Of a stretch of 64,000 nucleotides of DNA, positions 60,839 to 64,000 are shown piece after piece. How positions within the stretch are numbered: position 1 is the first letter of the stretch; the number at the start of each line of letters is the position of its first letter. Position numbers and translations under genes: made by a program. The stretch comes from Peptoniphilus harei (lineage in GTDB: Bacteria; Bacillota; Clostridia; Tissierellales; Peptoniphilaceae). The notes under the pieces are model-generated. The model searched no databases, had not been told where the DNA came from, and was given only the letters and a program-made list of their open reading frames with translations. The stretch lies in NCBI RefSeq assembly GCF_900454685.1, contig NZ_UATM01000032.1, positions 310,001-374,000 on the forward strand, written 5' to 3'.

Positions 60839-61727
60839 CAATATCCTCCTTCTTTAGCACTCCACTTGCAACTGCAAGGTCTAGAACTCTTTGTGCACCA
60901 GCTATAACTGGATAGTCAACCATCTTGCCGTCAACTGTAATAACTCCAGATCCCTTTCTTTCAGCTTCCTTAGAACCTGCAATAATACGAAGTGACTTCG
61001 TAATATCTTTTTCAGTTGGTGTGTAAACTTCATTTACAACTGCAATTTGTTTAGGGTGGATAACAGATTTTCCGTCAAATCCTAGGTCCTTAATAAATTG
61101 AACTTCTTCCCTAAAAGCATCCATATCATCAAGGTTTGTGTTAACTGTATCGAAGCAAGCAATGCCTGCGTTTCTTGCAGCTAAAACAATTTGACTTCTT
61201 GCTGCGAAAAGTTCCCAACCATGAGTTGACCTTTGAGTCTTTAGGTTAGTAACATAGTCAGCTGCTCCAAGTGCAATACCCATCATTCTTGGTGATGCCT
61301 TTGCAATATCAACTGCGTTAATAACTCCAGTTGGAGATTCAATAGCTGCCATCATTAGAGTTCTTCCTTGGCATCCCATTTCTTCTTCAACTTCTGTTAT
61401 GATTTCATCTACATCAATAACATCTTGTGCAGTTTCTGACTTTGGTAGTCTAATTACATCTACCCCAGCCTTAACAACTGCCTTAATATCTTCACGTCCA
61501 TAAGGTGTATCAAGGGCGTTAATTCTTACAACAACTTCAGTATCTCCGTAGTCTAAAGTTTTTAGTGCATTGTAAACTAAAAATCTTGCCGCGTCTTTTT
61601 GATTTATGCTCGTAGCATCTTCAAGGTCGATCATAATTGAATCAGGACCATAGATGTGAGCATCAGTGATGTTTGCAGGGTTGTTACCTGGAAGAAACAT
61701 CATTGTTCTTCTTAATCTCTCTTTCAA
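60828..61727 (-). CDS. citE: Citrate lyase beta subunit (citryl-CoA lyase)
   Basis: 299 residues from a TTG at 61727. The start is favoured because the family begins KLRRTMMFLPGNNP and the TTG follows TTGGAG. IDLEDATSINQKDAAR, the Mg-binding AAIESPTGVINAVDIA and FDGKSVIHPKQIAVVNEVYT are CitE signatures. It cleaves citryl-thioester to oxaloacetate and acetyl-thioester. It lies 4 bases after citD and overlaps citF. Confidence 0.95.
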   Translation of the reverse strand: MKERLRRTMMFLPGNNPANITDAHIYGPDSIMIDLEDATSINQKDAARFLVYNALKTLDYGDTEVVVRINALDTPYGREDIKAVVKAGVDVIRLPKSETAQDVIDVDEIITEVEEEMGCQGRTLMMAAIESPTGVINAVDIAKASPRMMGIALGAADYVTNLKTQRSTHGWELFAARSQIVLAARNAGIACFDTVNTNLDDMDAFREEVQFIKDLGFDGKSVIHPKQIAVVNEVYTPTEKDITKSLRIIAGSKEAERKGSGVITVDGKMVDYPVIAGAQRVLDLAVASGVLKKEDIDEL

Positions 61728-61731
61728 AATA

Positions 61732-62013
61732 TCAGCTCCAATTATATTCTGTGCTTTCAGCTGCTCTAAAACATGCTGCTGCTACTCTTGCTTTAATTGT
61801 GTAGTCCAAGGCACCCTTGTCTACTGCAGTAACTTTTGCATTCTCTACATCTAATTCTTTTAAAGTTTCTCTTATAACTTTTTCAATTTGTTTACCAAAT
61901 TGTTTCTTTACTGAACTTTCCAGTTCAATAGATATGCCTTCTCCATCGTCAACAGTGATTAAAATATCATTTGACTCAAGAGTTCCGGCCATGGCTTCTT
62001 TTTTTAGTTTCAA
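61732..62013 (-). CDS. citD: Citrate lyase acyl carrier protein (gamma subunit)
   Basis: Started at TTG 62013 with AGGAGG upstream, the product is 93 residues. This start puts the prosthetic-group serine at residue 14 (GTLESND), as in characterised CitD proteins. The rest reads SIELESSVKKQFGKQIEKVI, typical of the family. It carries phosphoribosyl-dephospho-CoA added by CitX. An ATG six codons later would remove the conserved N-terminus. Confidence 0.92.
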   Translation of the reverse strand: MKLKKEAMAGTLESNDILITVDDGEGISIELESSVKKQFGKQIEKVIRETLKELDVENAKVTAVDKGALDYTIKARVAAACFRAAESTEYNWS

Positions 62014-62029
62014 AAAAATCCCTCCTAGT

Positions 62030-63319
62030 CTACATGAGCGTTCCAAAGAGTATTGATCCTATAACAAGTATTATTCCTCCACCAAGTCTTGATGAAAGTT
62101 GTGCATAAGAAATTAAATCCATTCTGTCAGCTGCTCCAAGAACTGCTAAGTCACCAGATCCACCTCTGTTAGCCATACATAGGCCTGCTGTAACAGCAGA
62201 GTCAACAAAGAAGAATCCTACAAGGTGTCCAACAGCACCTGAACCAATAACAGCACCAACAACAATTAGGAATGACATAACAACATTACCAAAAGTAATG
62301 GCATCTCTAAGTTCAATTAAGTCAGTTTCAACACCAACACCAACCATGATTAAGATTACAATGTTTTTTGTGAAGAAAGATTGAACTTCCTTTGCAGCTT
62401 GTCTAAGTGATCCTGGAACAAGTCCAAGTCCATTAGCAAGAGCAACAATGATAATCATAAAAGCAAATGGGTGAATTGGCACTGAAGGAACAAGTGGATC
62501 CCAAATCTTATCAGCTACAAGTCTACCTAATTGATAGAAAGTAAGACCCATTAAAATTGCTCCAGCGTAATCCTTTAATTGTGTTGTAAACTTTTCTTCA
62601 TTTTGTTCAATTTCAGGAGCAGATCTCATAAGAGTTTTCTTATCTCCTGTAAGTCCTGGTTTACTGCTTCCAAGTTTATTTAAAATACCACCAGCAATAA
62701 TAGCAAAGATATTAGCAATTGTAAGAATTGAAATAGCAAAGCCATAGTAGTTTGCAGCAGAATCTCCTGTAACTCTTTCATAAATTTGACTTAGAGGAAC
62801 AGCACCTGCACCGTTACCTCCACCCATTACAGGAAGAACGTATTTTAAAACAGTGTTAGCTGGAGAAACTCCAAAGAAAAGTCCACCAATAATACCAAGA
62901 ATGGCAGCACCTAAAACTCCACCAAGGATTGCTGGGATATATCCTGCAAAAGACTTGATCATTAGGTCTCTATTTAGTCCAAGAAGTGAACCAGAGATAA
63001 GCATAATGATAAAGAAGTTTAGTAGTCCCATTGGTTTTGAGTTAACAGATGAAATAAGTTCTGCATATTCTTCTGGGATAACATTTAGATAAACTAAAAC
63101 CGCTGTACCCAAGAAGGCAAGAACAAGTCCACCACCAACATAAGTGTTCCAAATTGGAATTCTCTCACCAATTTCATATAAAATAATACCTATTGCGAAC
63201 ATCAGAGCAACTCCGCCCGCTAAATCTTTAGACAAAACTCCCAAGTAAGTCGCTATAAAAATAATTATTGATAAAACCAATAACATTGGAAGATTAAGTC
63301 CAAAATATTTTTTCTTCAT
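62030..63319 (-). CDS. 2-hydroxycarboxylate (CitS/CitP-type) citrate transporter
   Basis: 429 residues with about 11 membrane segments. The 2HCT signature loops are present: VMGGGNGAGAVPLSQIYERV (GGNG re-entrant loop) and MANRGGSGDLAVLGAADRMD. It brings citrate, possibly with Na+, into the cell for CitDEF. The ATG follows AAGGAGG. Whether it is a Na+ symporter (CitS) or a citrate/lactate exchanger (CitP) cannot be told from sequence. It is the first gene of the operon. Confidence 0.9.
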   Translation of the reverse strand: MKKKYFGLNLPMLLVLSIIIFIATYLGVLSKDLAGGVALMFAIGIILYEIGERIPIWNTYVGGGLVLAFLGTAVLVYLNVIPEEYAELISSVNSKPMGLLNFFIIMLISGSLLGLNRDLMIKSFAGYIPAILGGVLGAAILGIIGGLFFGVSPANTVLKYVLPVMGGGNGAGAVPLSQIYERVTGDSAANYYGFAISILTIANIFAIIAGGILNKLGSSKPGLTGDKKTLMRSAPEIEQNEEKFTTQLKDYAGAILMGLTFYQLGRLVADKIWDPLVPSVPIHPFAFMIIIVALANGLGLVPGSLRQAAKEVQSFFTKNIVILIMVGVGVETDLIELRDAITFGNVVMSFLIVVGAVIGSGAVGHLVGFFFVDSAVTAGLCMANRGGSGDLAVLGAADRMDLISYAQLSSRLGGGIILVIGSILFGTLM

Positions 63320-63419
63320 AGAAAAAACCTCCTTTTTACTTATAATACCCTAGAAAGGGTTTCCTATTCAAGATATTAAAGGCCTAATACTGGCGATCTT
63401 AAGCAAATATAAAATTGTT

Positions 63420-63461
63420 AGTATAACAAATTTAATTTGTAGTTAGTCTAAGTCCTAACTA
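63420..63461 (-). promoter_or_regulatory. Predicted citrate operon promoter and palindromic operators
   Basis: A -10 TATACT with extended TG (minus strand, 63420-63425) is followed upstream by the perfect palindrome ACAAATTTAATTTGT (63426-63440) and by the inverted repeat TAGTTAG-8 nt-CTAACTA (63440-63461). They occupy the place of a -35, suggesting a regulator rather than a strong -35. Confidence 0.45.
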
Positions 63462-63514
63462 ATTAATTTGGTGAAAACAGGGATTTTTCATCATTTTCTT
63501 AATAGTTTATTACA

Positions 63515-63551
63515 AAAAAAATAAGAGATCTATTGATAAAGATCTCTTATT
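63515..63551 (-). terminator. Terminator of citX
   Basis: AATAAGAGATC-loop-GATCTCTTATT, with an A tract giving eight T on the minus strand. Confidence 0.88.
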
Positions 63552-63579
63552 AAAAATTTGTAAATATCTTATTATCTTC

Positions 63580-64000
63580 CTAAAACTTATGTACCTGGTC
63601 TAAGTCCTCTATAATAATCTCTCTTACCTTATCTTCAAGTTCTTCTTGCTTATGTCTTTCTTCCTTTATACAGGTCCTCGCTGTGTCTCCACAAATTATG
63701 CACTTTCTCTCTGGAAGTCCCAAGGATGATCTTGAGATTTGTGAGAAGTCCTTGTCGTAGATGTCAAGGTCTAGGAGCCTTCCTCCAAGGGATTCTTCTT
63801 CCATTTCAATCATGAGTTTTTTTATCTCTCTCCCATTCCCCTCAAGGACTCCAATATATTCCATGCCTGTGATTAAATCTTCGTAGTCTTCAAATAATAT
63901 TTTTATTTTATTTTCTTCCAAAAGTTTTTTTATCTTTTCTATATATTTTTTGTGAAAGTCAACAGCTTCTTTAAAGTTTTTATCTTCGCCTGGAATGTTT
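63580..64000 (-). CDS. citX: Holo-citrate-lyase-ACP synthase CitX (partial, cut by window edge)
   Basis: The frame continues to the window end, where it reads NIPGEDKNFKEAVDFHKKYI. The NIPG motif, EMEEESLGGRLLDLDIYDKD, SRSSLGLPERKCIICGD and CIKEERHKQEE match CitX, which attaches the phosphoribosyl-dephospho-CoA arm to CitD Ser14. The N-terminal residues lie outside the window. It sits upstream of citS on the same strand, but a terminator divides them, so it is a separate transcript. No citC or citG is in the window. Confidence 0.88.
   Translation of the reverse strand, partial: NIPGEDKNFKEAVDFHKKYIEKIKKLLEENKIKILFEDYEDLITGMEYIGVLEGNGREIKKLMIEMEEESLGGRLLDLDIYDKDFSQISRSSLGLPERKCIICGDTARTCIKEERHKQEELEDKVREIIIEDLDQVHKF

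Overview
The window is an AT-rich, Gram-positive-type anaerobe chromosome with strong AGGAGG ribosome-binding sites, many TTG starts and U-tailed hairpin terminators after most operons. Its gene content points to a glutamate-fermenting member of the Clostridia/Tissierellia, most like Peptoniphilus or Anaerococcus. That placement is inferred from gene content, not from a search. No rRNA, tRNA, CRISPR array, IS element or prophage was recognised.

Layout. 1-7000: DsrE-like protein, ZIP transporter, a frameshifted cardiolipin synthase, metallopeptidase, typA and hisS, with an unexplained structured island between the last two. 7000-13800: gltS (glutamate/Na+ symporter) behind paired palindromes, an aldehyde dehydrogenase, a scarred locus where a nadC fragment replaces the middle of a DUF2975 gene, a long coiled-coil protein and a 22-residue-period leucine-rich-repeat protein. 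14200-25000: an ornithine-cyclodeaminase-like gene, then the core of the hydroxyglutarate pathway: hgdCAB (2-hydroxyglutaryl-CoA dehydratase) and gcdDCB-gctAB-gcdA (Na+-pumping glutaconyl-CoA decarboxylase with glutaconate CoA-transferase). 25600-31400: mntP, glutaredoxin, then metG-tatD-rnmV-ksgA-arsR; ksgA seems to start with AUA. 31400-37500: YeiH exporter, an amino-acid ABC transporter behind a lysine riboswitch, and an S-layer-homology protein. 37700-41700: a dnaJ-clpB heat-shock operon with a CIRCE-like element, a CtsR-type box and a 29-unit hexanucleotide repeat in its leader. 41700-56700: mixed genes including a peptidase C26 lipoprotein, CNNM/CorC-like protein, DUF4230, leucyl aminopeptidase, membrane pyrophosphatase, secG, a frameshifted HD hydrolase, gap and PPK2. 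56700-64000: a MetA-aspartokinase fusion behind a methionine-type T-box, then citrate lyase citDEF with a CitS-type transporter and a partial citX.

How the genes fit together. Glutamate imported by GltS can be fermented through 2-hydroxyglutarate; GctAB activates it, HgdCAB dehydrates it, and the Gcd complex decarboxylates glutaconyl-CoA to crotonyl-CoA while exporting Na+. A K+-dependent membrane pyrophosphatase may add to the ion gradient. Citrate enters by CitS and is cleaved by CitDEF.

Most notable: (i) the MetA-aspartokinase fusion without ACT domains; (ii) four intergenic arrays of one degenerate 18-bp repeat in almost perfect 18-bp phase, each beside a terminator; (iii) the hexamer repeat in a heat-shock leader with two predicted repressor sites; (iv) the nadC/DUF2975 chimera; (v) the AUA start of ksgA. 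Two single-base frameshifts (cls, HD hydrolase) may be real or sequencing errors.
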